Shown: positions 52,794 to 61,284, numbered from the stretch's first letter. The stretch: 64,000 nucleotides of DNA from Paenibacillus qinlingensis (GCF_013204845.1 NZ_JABMKY010000001.1:310001-374000); one strand, 5' to 3'. Program-made: numbers and translations. Notes: generated by a model not told the origin, from the sequence alone.

Positions 52794-53960
52794 ATGCCCT
52801 ACGATAAGGAGGAAGCTTCCCTGTTATCAAGCCGAAAACGCAGTAAACTGCGACTACTATTTCTCACCTTCCTTCTAACTCAGCTTTTGAGTCAAGGAAT
52901 TAACAGCCGTTCACAAGCACAGCCTATGGAACCTTTACACAAAGAGACGGCCGCCGAAGCGGGAACCATCCAACTTCAAGTCAAAGCATCACCAGGAGCT
53001 CTTTATCAATCAGAACTTTCCTTCGTTAATAAACCATTACAACGCGCATTGGAAGAGAGTACGACAGGCGATGCTTCTTTAGAACCGATCCCACCTGACA
53101 CCACGCTCATGTATTACAAAAAAGGGCAACCACTTCTTCTTGGTGTCACCCCAAGCGGGGAAGTCGTTGATTGGATTTCGAAGCAACATATCTCTCTCCC
53201 CAAATCTGCTCAGGAAACGCTGCAAGCACAAGTGCAATCCCTGCGTGCCAAGCATTATGGCGAGATGCTGCCTTGGGAAGAAGCAAGTCTCGTTCTCCCC
53301 AAATTCAGTTCATTTACCGTCGTGGATGTGATGAGCGGACTTAGCTTCGAAGGGCAGCGTCGCGCGGGCTCCCACCATGCGGATGTGCAGCCGCTAACGA
53401 AAACCGACTCCGCGACGCTCAAAAGCATTTATGGCGGCAAGTGGAGCTGGGACCGCCGAGCGGTCCTAGTGAAGCTGAATGGCCGCACGCTCGCCGCCTC
53501 CATGCATGGCATGCCGCATGGCGGTGATGGTATACCGGGAAATGACTTCGACGGTCATTTCTGTATTCACTTCCTCGGGAGCGTGACCCACGGCTCCCGC
53601 TCCGTTGACCCGGCGCACCAGGTCATGGTGCACCGAGCCGCAGGCTTGCTGCTGGACTACGTCAGGAAGCTCTCGCCCTGGGCGCTGATCGACGTCTGGA
53701 TCAGCGCCGCACACCAAGGTGACCTGCAGCTGCTGCAGGTCACCACAGGGCAAGAACAGGCGATGCATGTGCGAAGCATGCGCCGCCTGTCCAAGTTCCA
53801 GGAGCAGGATACATCCCAGCTCCTGCAATTCGATACAACTGTCGATGTAACCATGACAGGGGCTAGGGCCTCCGCGGTGTCGAGTCGCCGCGTACTTTTC
53901 CATCTTGAACGTACCACTGTACAAGATCGGTGGTACATACGCAGCGCGGTGATCCAATGA
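52794..53960 (+). CDS. Secreted protein with unrecognised conserved HGMPHG/GHFCIHF domain
   Basis: About 388 residues. A basic-hydrophobic signal peptide (RKRSKLRLLFLTFLLTQLLS) ends near SQA. The C-terminal half carries clustered His, Asp and Cys: AGSHHADVQPLTKTD, IYGGKWSWDRRAVLV, SMHGMPHGGDGIPGN and FDGHFCIHFLGSVTHGS; I have an impression of similar segments in other Paenibacillus and clostridial wall proteins but know no name or activity. Annotated from ATG 52794, but the only good ribosome site (AAGGAGG, 52806-52812) points to a CTG at 52821. The region 53330-53830 is G+C-rich. Confidence 0.72.
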   Translation: MPYDKEEASLLSSRKRSKLRLLFLTFLLTQLLSQGINSRSQAQPMEPLHKETAAEAGTIQLQVKASPGALYQSELSFVNKPLQRALEESTTGDASLEPIPPDTTLMYYKKGQPLLLGVTPSGEVVDWISKQHISLPKSAQETLQAQVQSLRAKHYGEMLPWEEASLVLPKFSSFTVVDVMSGLSFEGQRRAGSHHADVQPLTKTDSATLKSIYGGKWSWDRRAVLVKLNGRTLAASMHGMPHGGDGIPGNDFDGHFCIHFLGSVTHGSRSVDPAHQVMVHRAAGLLLDYVRKLSPWALIDVWISAAHQGDLQLLQVTTGQEQAMHVRSMRRLSKFQEQDTSQLLQFDTTVDVTMTGARASAVSSRRVLFHLERTTVQDRWYIRSAVIQ

Positions 53961-54005
53961 GTAAAGCCCGGCCACTTTGGAAGTCCCAAAGCAGTCGGGC
54001 TTTAC
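53961..54005. terminator. Bidirectional terminator
   Basis: GTAAAGCCCG (53961-53970) / CGGGCTTTAC (53996-54005) with an inner CTTTGG/CCAAAG stem. Confidence 0.85.
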
Positions 54006-54023
54006 TTATTTGTTTCACCGATT

Positions 54024-54767
54024 CTATTGTAAGGATTGACCCGAGACCTTACGTAATTCATTGGCAAGTCGATGAAACTCATTTTGTGCAGGTACGGATG
54101 AGGTTGCTCCGTATCCCGCTGAAAGGAAAGGAATAATCGCATTAGCATCCTTCACTGTAAGTGGATTGCTAGGTGGTTCTGGTGTAATCCGTTTATTCCA
54201 CCAGCCTTCATTCCCATATGATTCATCATAATCAACAGCGATACCATTCGCCATCACATCGTTGAGGTATTGATAAATATGAATAAATGTTGATTTCTTA
54301 CCTCCGCTCCAAGCATAGGTTTGCCAGAACCGGGAGCATGCGCCGGCAGCATATACAGCCTCCATCACGGCGTATGAACCATACACGCCTGTCGTGTACG
54401 CTGGTGTAGCTTCACTTGCCGCTCTGATATATGCGATAACCGTTGGCATTTGGGCGGAAGACACATCAAAATCTACAGCAAAATAGATGCAGCTGCCCTC
54501 AGGCTGACCCACTTGCGCGGCAACTTGCAAAGCTGTTGCACCATCCGCCAAACCAGCACTTCTACCGCCAAGAGCACGACTCGCCGTTGTCTCATATACA
54601 GAAACCAACTGTAAACCAGCTGCACTAATGACGTCAGACTCTGATTTCGTTAAAGCCTTTGCACCACTTGGCACCAAATATCTGGCAACAAATGTATAAC
54701 CCTGTCCGACGAAAGCAGCCGCTTTTTGTGCCGTAAGCGGTGTTGAACAATCAAACCCTTTCGCCAC
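54024..54767 (-). CDS. DUF1906 glycoside-hydrolase-like protein
   Basis: 247 residues. KGFDCSTPLTAQKAAAF, YTFVARYLVP, CIYFAVDFDV, TGVYGSYAVMEAVYAAG and IAVDYDESYG are the TIM-barrel blocks of the DUF1906/Rv2525c-like family, related to GH25 lysozymes. The acidic residues in FDC and AVDFDV correspond to the putative active site. C-terminal ~45 residues form a separate linker. No signal peptide, so export or release by lysis is unclear. GTG start 54767 with TAGGTGATG upstream. Confidence 0.82.
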   Translation of the reverse strand: MAKGFDCSTPLTAQKAAAFVGQGYTFVARYLVPSGAKALTKSESDVISAAGLQLVSVYETTASRALGGRSAGLADGATALQVAAQVGQPEGSCIYFAVDFDVSSAQMPTVIAYIRAASEATPAYTTGVYGSYAVMEAVYAAGACSRFWQTYAWSGGKKSTFIHIYQYLNDVMANGIAVDYDESYGNEGWWNKRITPEPPSNPLTVKDANAIIPFLSAGYGATSSVPAQNEFHRLANELRKVSGQSLQ

Positions 54768-54861
54768 TTGCCATCACCTACTTTCCAATTGGTATTCACA
54801 GCATATGCCAAAAGAACGAGACCCGACACCACCAGGCATCTAAAGTCCCGTTCTCGGGCAT

Positions 54862-54892
54862 GAAAAAAGGCTCTTCTCCAAGGAGAAAAGCC
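54862..54892 (-). terminator. Terminator of the DUF2277 gene
   Basis: Minus strand GGCTTTTCTCC, TTGG-containing turn, AGAAGAGCC, TTTTTT. Confidence 0.85.
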
Positions 54893-54908
54893 CGTTCTTT
54901 CATTCAAT

Positions 54909-55187
54909 TTAAACTTCCTTCGTACCAAAACGAATGGCATTTCGTTCTTTGGCTCGCTGCGCTTCTACTTCTCGATTCCGAGGCTCCGCATTCGTAACCA
55001 ATGAGTCCATTAGCTTCTGTGCAGCCAAAGCCACCTCTTGCACGGCTAGCTGGAAAACGGCTTCATTCACTTTTGAAGGCTCTGTGAACCCTGAGATCTT
55101 GCGCACAAATTGCAAGGACGCCGCCCGAACTTCATCTTCAGTCACAATCGGTTCATAGTTGAACAGTGGTTTAATATTTCGGCACAT
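54909..55187 (-). CDS. DUF2277 family protein
   Basis: 92 residues with the family's fixed N-terminus MCRNIKPLFNYEP, then SLQFVRKISGFTEPSKVNE and SLVTNAEPRNREVEA. Small helical protein found widely in bacteria; function unknown. GAAGGAG precedes ATG 55187. Confidence 0.9.
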   Translation of the reverse strand: MCRNIKPLFNYEPIVTEDEVRAASLQFVRKISGFTEPSKVNEAVFQLAVQEVALAAQKLMDSLVTNAEPRNREVEAQRAKERNAIRFGTKEV

Positions 55188-55295
55188 GTCGTACTCCTTC
55201 GGGCAATGTCTCCCATTTATACTCTGTTCTCAATATAATAGATGCCCATTGTTTTTTCAAGAACGTGTACATCTAAGCACTTTTCCGCAGGTCGC

Positions 55296-55991
55296 CTATA
55301 CCATAAATCTATATCCAGATCCCCAAACTGTTCCTATGTACTGAGGTTTAGAAGGGGTTTCCTCTATTTTCTCTCTAATTCTGGCAATATGAACGGTTAC
55401 CGTTGAGGCGTCACTCATCGCATCCATTCCCCAAATCCGCTCAAATAACTCTTCCTTGCCGAATACCCGATTAGGATATTGAACAAGAAACAGAAGCAGG
55501 TCAAATTCCTTTTGAGCCAGAACAACTTCATTTCCATTCACAAACACGCGTCTGGCTTCTTTCTGAAGTTCAAGCCCCCTAATCTGAATCGAGCTTCCTT
55601 CCATGCCTTTCCCAAACCGCTCTTTCATCCGCTCGAACTTTTTCAGATGAGCACTTACCCGTGCCACAAGCTCTCCCGAGCTGAATGGCTTTGTTATATA
55701 ATCGTCCGCGCCGAGGCCTAATCCATTGACTTTATAAATTTCTTCGGCTCTCGCCGATACCAGGAGGACAGGAATATCATCATGTTCACGAATGGTTCTT
55801 AACACTTCAAATCCATCTATATCGGGCAGCATGATATCTAAGATAACAAGCTCAAACGCTTCCTCCTTGAGCGCTCTCAGACCATCAGAGCCGTAGTTTA
55901 CGATCTTAACGGAATAGCCGCTTAACTCCAGATAATCTCTTTGCAAATTAGCAATGCTCTGGTCATCTTCAACAATCAGAATTCTTTTCAT
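55296..55991 (-). CDS. OmpR/PhoB-type response regulator
   Basis: 231 residues. Receiver with IVEDDQS, phospho-Asp in LVILDIMLPDIDG (near residue 52), VSARAEE and TKPFSSGELVAR; winged-helix DNA-binding domain with LAQKEFDLLLFLVQYPNRVF and VTVHIARIREKIE plus YIGTVWGSGYRF. ATG 55991 is 5 nt after GGAGG. Last gene of the secreted protein-ABC-kinase-regulator series and presumed regulator of it. Confidence 0.93.
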   Translation of the reverse strand: MKRILIVEDDQSIANLQRDYLELSGYSVKIVNYGSDGLRALKEEAFELVILDIMLPDIDGFEVLRTIREHDDIPVLLVSARAEEIYKVNGLGLGADDYITKPFSSGELVARVSAHLKKFERMKERFGKGMEGSSIQIRGLELQKEARRVFVNGNEVVLAQKEFDLLLFLVQYPNRVFGKEELFERIWGMDAMSDASTVTVHIARIREKIEETPSKPQYIGTVWGSGYRFMV

Positions 55992-56009
55992 CATAACCTC
56001 CAAGCCTAT

Positions 56010-57434
56010 TTAGAACTTTTTAAGAGATATCATAATCCCGGTTCCCTCACCTACAGCGCTTTTAGCCCATATTTTCCCGTCATGCCCTTCAATAATTTGC
56101 TTAGCAATGGCTAGGCCCAATCCACTTCCATTCTTTCTTGAGGGATCTACCTGATAAAATCGTTCAAAGATGAAAGGAAGCTTGTCCTCGGGTATGCCAT
56201 TTCCATTGTCTTTAATTTCAATAATGGCAGATGTCCTAGTTTCCCTGAGTATAATGTCGATCTTGCCATTACCTTTTCCGGCATACGTCATGGCATTATC
56301 AATGATATTTTGCACGACCCTCTTTAATCTTTCGCCATCAATTAACACTTTGACAGGCTCTTTTAATTCATTTATTAAAGATACGGCTACATTCGCCTTT
56401 TCACATTCATATTTATGATCTGCCACACAATCCTCGAAATAACTGGCCAAATCACTCTTTTCAAAATGGTAGGGAAGTTGATTCAAATCAAGTTTGGAGT
56501 ATAGAAGTAAATCATCAATCATTGCATTGACCAAAATAGCCTTAGATCGGGCCGTTTCTAGATACTCCTCCATCTTCTCAGGCGTCTTTGCGACCCCATC
56601 AATAATGCCTTCGATATAACCTTTAATAGAAGTCACAGGCGTCTTTAAATCATGAGAAATACTTGAAACAAGAAACTTCCGATTATCATCATATTTTTGC
56701 TGTAAATAAACAGATTCCTTCAACTTGATCCGCATTAACTCCAAAGTTATCCCCAATTCCCGAATCTCGCCTTCACCATCTTCTGAAATTTCGTTACTTA
56801 GATCACCTTCCCTAATTTTGATCGCAGCTTCCGTTAATCGGGAGATCGGGATGATAATTCTACGTGAGAACTTATAGGATATCCACACATTCATTAGTAA
56901 AAAAACAACCGTAAAAAAACTAATCGTAAAGATGCCAAGCATCCAATATACCTTTGTATTAACCTTGATTGGGGCAAGCAGCAGTAGAATACCCGAATCG
57001 CCTGACGAGAGTTTGAAATCAGCTCTATTAAACAGATAAGTTTTGCCATCAAGCTCGATCTCGCTGCGATTAGAGTCACTGGAGAGCATTATGCTCCTCT
57101 CGATATCAATCTTATTAAAATGTTGTGTGGCAAACCTAACCTCTCTACCCACGATAAGGATCGCACTGGCATTCAAAACGTTCACGCGATCAGTGAGCTC
57201 TTGTTGATACTTCGTATCCAGAAGTCCCTCGAACCCCAGGATCAGCGCTTCTCTTTTCATCTCACTGATGGCTGCACGAACCTCAAACGCTCGTTGAAAC
57301 TGCTCTATACCGGCTTCGCGGCCCAAAACTTTCGTGTACGTAGCAATAAAAATAATGACAGCCAAGATCGTCAAACCAATGGAAAGCAGCACAGCCAGCG
57401 TATTCATCGTGAAAAAACGTTTCGTTAAGTGCAT
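56010..57434 (-). CDS. Membrane sensor histidine kinase with HAMP domain
   Basis: 474 residues: helix 1 (residues 10-32), ~130-residue extracellular sensor, helix 2 (about 163-185), HAMP, HisKA with SISHDLKTPVTSIKGYIEG (phospho-His near residue 262), HATPase_c with DNAMTYAG, DNGNGIPEDKLPFIFERFY and GSGLGLAIAKQI. Partner of the response regulator 18 bp downstream. AAAGGAATC precedes ATG 57434. Signal unknown. Confidence 0.93.
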   Translation of the reverse strand: MHLTKRFFTMNTLAVLLSIGLTILAVIIFIATYTKVLGREAGIEQFQRAFEVRAAISEMKREALILGFEGLLDTKYQQELTDRVNVLNASAILIVGREVRFATQHFNKIDIERSIMLSSDSNRSEIELDGKTYLFNRADFKLSSGDSGILLLLAPIKVNTKVYWMLGIFTISFFTVVFLLMNVWISYKFSRRIIIPISRLTEAAIKIREGDLSNEISEDGEGEIRELGITLELMRIKLKESVYLQQKYDDNRKFLVSSISHDLKTPVTSIKGYIEGIIDGVAKTPEKMEEYLETARSKAILVNAMIDDLLLYSKLDLNQLPYHFEKSDLASYFEDCVADHKYECEKANVAVSLINELKEPVKVLIDGERLKRVVQNIIDNAMTYAGKGNGKIDIILRETRTSAIIEIKDNGNGIPEDKLPFIFERFYQVDPSRKNGSGLGLAIAKQIIEGHDGKIWAKSAVGEGTGIMISLKKF

Positions 57435-57446
57435 GTAGATTCCTTT

Positions 57447-58199
57447 CTATATATCCTTTCTGTCAAACAAGTAATACCCAGTAGTAAATAACATGATACC
57501 ACAACCGAGCATAATTAGAATCTGGCGGCTTATTTTGAAGAAATTGATGGATTCAGATATCCAAAGGGTATACCAGTCAAACATCGACGTGATAAAAAAA
57601 CTGGAATAGGATGAGAATACAATGCCCAGAAAATTAAATCCAATAAATACAAGAATGGACAGGAAAAATACGGCTAGTCCTCCCTGAATAAGATTGGATA
57701 ACAGCACAACGATAAGCGCAAACACAAATACAGGAAAAAAAGTTAAGCCATATGACACCAGCACCTTTACGATTCCAATGAAACTGGCGGAAGAAGGATT
57801 GAATATAAACCCAGCTAACAGCGATAAAACCATAATAAACAAAAGATTACCAGCAATAAATAGTGCTAAATTCAAAACCTTAGCGGTAAACACGCCGAAT
57901 CTAGATACTGGTCTTAAAAGAGTGATTTTCATCGTATTCGAAGAGGATTCACCATTAAACATATCAATCGCTACAAATATGGCAAATAACGGTAATAGGG
58001 TATAAGCAATAAACGTCAGTACGGCTATAGGAAATTCAATACTCCCTACAACTCTCAGTCCAAGGCCATGTTTAATCGTTGTTACCGCAATTTGACCGAT
58101 CACGACGGCAAGAATGGATAATATCGCGGCTGCCATTATTTTTTTCTTTTTCAGCAGCTTCACGGATTCATTTATAAATGCAGCTTTAAACCCTACCAT
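57447..58199 (-). CDS. ABC-2 family permease of the stress-type module
   Basis: 250 residues with six hydrophobic helices and the ABC-2 pattern NTMKITLLRPVSRFGVFTAK at the coupling helix. No large external loop, like BcrB/NatB-small permeases. ATG 58199 lies 8 nt after GAGGTGG inside the preceding ATPase gene, 14-base overlap. Works with that ATPase. Confidence 0.87.
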   Translation of the reverse strand: MVGFKAAFINESVKLLKKKKIMAAAILSILAVVIGQIAVTTIKHGLGLRVVGSIEFPIAVLTFIAYTLLPLFAIFVAIDMFNGESSSNTMKITLLRPVSRFGVFTAKVLNLALFIAGNLLFIMVLSLLAGFIFNPSSASFIGIVKVLVSYGLTFFPVFVFALIVVLLSNLIQGGLAVFFLSILVFIGFNFLGIVFSSYSSFFITSMFDWYTLWISESINFFKISRQILIMLGCGIMLFTTGYYLFDRKDI

Positions 58200-58911
58200 T
58201 CCTGTCCACCTCACTAACAAAATAATTCTCAAGCGACGAATAAAAAGATAGAATATTTTGGGTATACTCCACGTTAACCAGTTTGCCTCCGTAAATAATT
58301 CCGATTCTCGAACACGTTAATTCCACATCATGAATCAAGTGGCTGGAGATGAAGAAAGTCGTGCCTTCCTGCGAAAGCTGTTTGATCAACTTCCTCATTT
58401 CCAACATTCCTTCCACATCCAGTCCGTTTAACGGCTCGTCCAAGATTAACAGTTTCGGTTTTGATAGAATTGCCGCCGCGATCCCCAGTCTTTGTTTCAT
58501 CCCGAGCGAAAATTTTTGTGATTTTTCATTTTTATATTTCAGCATCCCTGTGATTTCCAGACATTCATCAATTCTTCGCTGATCGATCTCAGGATAAAAT
58601 CTTGCAAACAATTTCAAGTTTTCATTTGCCGTCAAATAAGGATACGATTCCGCTGTTTCAATAATACAGCCAACATATTTCATTGCGTTGACATAGTCTT
58701 CTGCCACACTCGCTCCGAAAATCTTTACATCGCCTTGATCTGGCTTCATGAGTCCTGTAATCATCTTCATAGCTGTCGTTTTTCCCGCACCATTAGGTCC
58801 AAGAAAACCGAATATATCACCTTGATCTACTTCTAAATTCAAATCGCTGATTCCTCGGCCATTCGTAAATGACTTGGTTAAGCCCGTTATTTCGATCGCC
58901 TTGACTGTCAA
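58186..58911 (-). CDS. ABC transporter ATPase (BcrA-like)
   Basis: 241 residues. Walker A FLGPNGAGKTTAMKMI, Q-loop region GCIIETAESYPYLT, signature KFSLGMKQRLGIA (SLGMKQ variant typical of BcrA/bacitracin and lantibiotic-immunity ATPases), Walker B LLILDEPLNGLD and H-loop SSHLIHD. TTG start 58911 after AGGGAG. It lies just behind an intrinsic terminator that separates it from the secreted-protein gene. Confidence 0.9.
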   Translation of the reverse strand: MTVKAIEITGLTKSFTNGRGISDLNLEVDQGDIFGFLGPNGAGKTTAMKMITGLMKPDQGDVKIFGASVAEDYVNAMKYVGCIIETAESYPYLTANENLKLFARFYPEIDQRRIDECLEITGMLKYKNEKSQKFSLGMKQRLGIAAAILSKPKLLILDEPLNGLDVEGMLEMRKLIKQLSQEGTTFFISSHLIHDVELTCSRIGIIYGGKLVNVEYTQNILSFYSSLENYFVSEVDRNGRV

Positions 58912-58925
58912 TTCATCATCTCCCT

Positions 58926-58964
58926 AAAAAATCTCAGGAAGCCGCTATTCGCCGCCTCCTGAGA
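58926..58964 (-). terminator. Intra-operon terminator/attenuator
   Basis: Minus strand TCTCAGGA...TCCTGAGA with inner GGCG/CGCC-type pairing, followed at once by TTTTTT and then by the ribosome site of the ATPase gene. It would end most transcripts after the secreted-protein gene and let some read into the ABC and two-component genes. Confidence 0.8.
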
Positions 58965-58971
58965 ATCATTT

Positions 58972-60222
58972 CTATTCAAATACGCGGCTAAATTCTCCAT
59001 CATAGAAAGGCTTCATGGTATTGCCTTGTTTATAAGCATTTTTATCCATCTCTAGATTCATTTCAAAATAAATCTTACCTGCCATGCTTGGATGAACCAT
59101 GCCTTGCTTCTGTTCACCCTTCGAGTCCGTGTAAGTAAATGCTGGAGACGTCGACAGATTGTATTCGAAATTAAATACATCTTTGTTTGGATACTCGTTC
59201 TCAAATCCAGGATTTACGGTTTCGGAATACGTACCTGTTACTTTGTCGCCATCTACACTTGTGATTTTAACAGTACGCTCACCGATTTTCATGAACTTAC
59301 CGTCTTTGTCCAAAATAATATCATTTTGATAGGTTCCCACATATTTAGAGCTGAATCCACCGGAACGACTAACCTTCTCAACCTTGGCTGTAGTTAGATC
59401 AGGCACAGTAATCTTCGTATTGCCAATCTCAGACAGCTTTAACATAACATTAAGGTTTAAGTCATGCTGAATCCCATTTTTATCTTTTCCTGACAACGTG
59501 ATCTCACCCGTCAGATTTTCTAGATAACCATCTTTACTTTCATTTGCCGTACCTACTACCTTTTTCACGAAAATATCGCTCTCTATAGCTGGTAAATCTC
59601 TTTCACTATCCAGCATTTGTTTAATACCAAAGGAGGAAACTGCATTCACGATGGCCGGCACTTGTGCCTCTGATAAACTGCCCGAGAACACTTTACCTCC
59701 ATTTGCGCCTTCCTCAACTTGTACATAATCTTTCAATGAACCAACGACAGCGTCAACGATTTTCTCAACCTCAGATGCTCCCTTTTCTTTAAAAGGGTTA
59801 TCAAAATCGGCTGGACCTTTACGATTTTGGTTCACTTCTCCCGAATGATCAAATACATAATATGTATTATCCAATTCGTTTTTGTCTATCGTTTGCTTTT
59901 TGTCAGAGTACGTATATCTGGAGGTCGTTTCACCTTTGGTGTTTTTCGTTACCTCGTTATCCTCTTTCATTTGATTTACCGTATCCATTTTCATGAAATT
60001 AGACGACTGAATCAAAATTTTATCATTATCTTTCAGTGTATACATCGTCTCAACCGTATAGTTGTTAAGACCCTTTTCCATCACAGACGCCGTATTTTTC
60101 ACTGAATCCTTCAACCGGTCATATCCGGATCCAAGCAGCGCATCAGCGAATGCCGTAGATACAAACAGACAGGCTCCAACCGTAAAAGAAAGTACTGTAA
60201 TTGATTTTTTGCTAAGTTTCAT
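58972..60222 (-). CDS. Secreted protein linked to ABC/two-component module
   Basis: 416 residues with a signal peptide (KKSITVLSFTVGACLFVSTAFA, cleaved near residue 27). The body is beta-rich and Lys/Asp/Thr-rich (for example YTVETMYTLKDNDKILI, LENLTGEITLSGKDKNGIQ, NTKITVPDLTTAKVEKV), with no catalytic motif. The repeat of long antiparallel strands suggests a lipid- or ligand-binding fold of the LolA/outer-membrane-lipoprotein-sorting kind, but this is only an impression. AAGGAGAAG precedes ATG 60222. It is the promoter-proximal gene of the five-gene series. Confidence 0.8.
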   Translation of the reverse strand: MKLSKKSITVLSFTVGACLFVSTAFADALLGSGYDRLKDSVKNTASVMEKGLNNYTVETMYTLKDNDKILIQSSNFMKMDTVNQMKEDNEVTKNTKGETTSRYTYSDKKQTIDKNELDNTYYVFDHSGEVNQNRKGPADFDNPFKEKGASEVEKIVDAVVGSLKDYVQVEEGANGGKVFSGSLSEAQVPAIVNAVSSFGIKQMLDSERDLPAIESDIFVKKVVGTANESKDGYLENLTGEITLSGKDKNGIQHDLNLNVMLKLSEIGNTKITVPDLTTAKVEKVSRSGGFSSKYVGTYQNDIILDKDGKFMKIGERTVKITSVDGDKVTGTYSETVNPGFENEYPNKDVFNFEYNLSTSPAFTYTDSKGEQKQGMVHPSMAGKIYFEMNLEMDKNAYKQGNTMKPFYDGEFSRVFE

Positions 60223-60252
60223 TTCTCTTCTCCTTTTTTAAAACAATTTGCG

Positions 60253-60264
60253 GGAAACGTTTCC
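60253..60264. promoter_or_regulatory. cre-like palindrome upstream of secreted-protein gene
   Basis: GGAAACGTTTCC, perfect 12-bp palindrome; the 14-mer GGGAAACGTTTCCT has one mismatch to the relaxed cre consensus. It lies between a possible -10 (TATACT near 60278-60283, minus) and the start codon at 60222. Confidence 0.45.
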
Positions 60265-60293
60265 TTACTAGTTATTTTAGTATACGCTTATTG

Positions 60294-60311
60294 AATCCAT
60301 CTAAATGGATT
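60294..60311. repeat. Palindrome AATCCATCTAAATGGATT
   Basis: Perfect 7-bp arms around CTAA in the divergent intergenic region. Its core TCCATCTAAATGGA recurs, in reverse orientation, at 63815-63828 in the structured repeat at the right edge. Confidence 0.55.
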
Positions 60312-60373
60312 ATTAACAAAGTATTAACTCTTATCGAAACTGCGTAGAAACTAAATTTTAAAAGCTAGGAGGT

Positions 60374-60409
60374 ATGATGAAGGATAAGCGAATTTGTAAA
60401 ATTGTCTAA
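60374..60409 (+). other. Short ORF overlapping membrane-gene start
   Basis: MMKDKRICKIV then stop, placed right behind AGGAGG (60367-60372), while the 193-residue membrane protein frame has no ribosome site and begins with TTG at 60402, inside this short frame. Either a coupled leader peptide or the trace of a one-base frameshift at the start of the larger gene. Confidence 0.45.
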
Positions 60410-60983
60410 ATCCACTGTCTTAGGAGCTGCCAATGGCGTCATGTTCATGACATTCTTCGGTGCACTCTGGTCATCCATTGGCATTGTAGGTTCACATCGA
60501 CTTGGAGCTCCTTGGCCACTTGCTCTTTCAGCTTTAATAACATTGATTTTATTGACCGGAGCTATTTCACTCTTTGTTACATCTCGCAGTATGAATCAAT
60601 CCGTTACTCCGCAAGAAAAGGAAGATACGAAACGATTAAACCGAAAATTCGGTTTGATTTTTGGGTTGGAAGGCGTTGCGATCTTTCTTGCAAGTGTCAT
60701 TTGTAATACACTCAATCATTTTGAAGTCTTTTTCCCTGTCATGGCGATGATTGTTGGCATTCATTTCTTTCCTTTAGCTACATTATTTCGAGAAAAATTT
60801 TATTATGGTACGGGCATAGTCATGACTATGTTAGGCATCATTTCACTATTTCTGCCTATCAACGGCACGATTCGTGAGGTATCTCTCATTCCGATGTCTA
60901 CGTTTATCGGATTTGGGTCTGCTCTGACGCTCTGGGTGACGGGTTTGAGAATCTGGGTGACCCTGCTGAAAAAACTAAAGTAA
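60402..60983 (+). CDS. Five/six-helix hypothetical membrane protein
   Basis: 193 residues, about six hydrophobic helices (GVMFMTFFGALWSSIGIVG, ALITLILLTGAISLFV, LIFGLEGVAIFLASVI, FFPVMAMIVGIHFFPLATLF, GIVMTMLGIISLFLPI, STFIGFGSALTLWVTGLRIW). No transport motif recognised; resembles DUF-type 7TM-like Bacillales proteins. The TTG start is poorly supported because the AGGAGG belongs to a short overlapping frame. Confidence 0.7.
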   Translation: MSKSTVLGAANGVMFMTFFGALWSSIGIVGSHRLGAPWPLALSALITLILLTGAISLFVTSRSMNQSVTPQEKEDTKRLNRKFGLIFGLEGVAIFLASVICNTLNHFEVFFPVMAMIVGIHFFPLATLFREKFYYGTGIVMTMLGIISLFLPINGTIREVSLIPMSTFIGFGSALTLWVTGLRIWVTLLKKLK

Positions 60984-61025
60984 TTCTGATAAACGCACTG
61001 TGCGCAGAAGCGTGCATAAACGACA

Positions 61026-61075
61026 CAAGCCTCTCATTTCCATCAGCATTGATGAGAACGAGAGGCTTGGTTTTT
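61026..61075 (+). terminator. Terminator of the membrane-protein gene
   Basis: CAAGCCTCTC (61026-61035) / GAGAGGCTTG (61060-61069) then GTTTTTG, with inner CATCA/TGATG stem. Confidence 0.85.
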
Positions 61076-61084
61076 GTCTCTAAA

Positions 61085-61115
61085 ATAAATAAAAACCCTT
61101 ATCAACAAAGGGTTT
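61085..61115 (-). terminator. Terminator of the tRNA pair
   Basis: Minus strand AAACCCTT, loop TGTTGAT, AAGGGTTT then TTATTTATTTT. Confidence 0.85.
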
Positions 61116-61123
61116 CCGTACTA

Positions 61124-61197
61124 TGGGCCCAGAGGGACTCGAACCCCCGACCAATCGGTTATGAGCCGACCGCTCTAACCAACTGAGCTATAGGCCC
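61124..61197 (-). tRNA. tRNA-Ile2 (CAU, expected lysidine-modified)
   Basis: Acceptor GGGCCTA/TGGGCCC, anticodon stem GTCGG/CCGAT with loop CTCATAA (anticodon CAT), T-arm GGGGG-TTCGAGT-CCCTC. The CTCATAA loop and lack of initiator features fit the minor isoleucine tRNA read AUA after TilS modification; elongator Met is the alternative. CCA not encoded. Confidence 0.8.
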
Positions 61198-61207
61198 TAA
61201 TGAAATT

Positions 61208-61284
61208 TGGTTGCGGGGGCAGGATTTGAACCTGCGGCCTTCGGGTTATGAGCCCGACGAGCTACCGAGCTGCTCCACCCCGCG
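61208..61284 (-). tRNA. Initiator tRNA-fMet (CAU)
   Basis: 5' end CGCGGGG with the C1-A72 mismatch diagnostic of the initiator, anticodon stem with GGG/CCC pairs (TCGGG/CCCGA), loop CTCATAA, T-arm GCAGG-TTCAAAT-CCTGC, and genomically encoded CCA. Co-transcribed with tRNA-Ile2, 10 nt apart. Confidence 0.93.
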
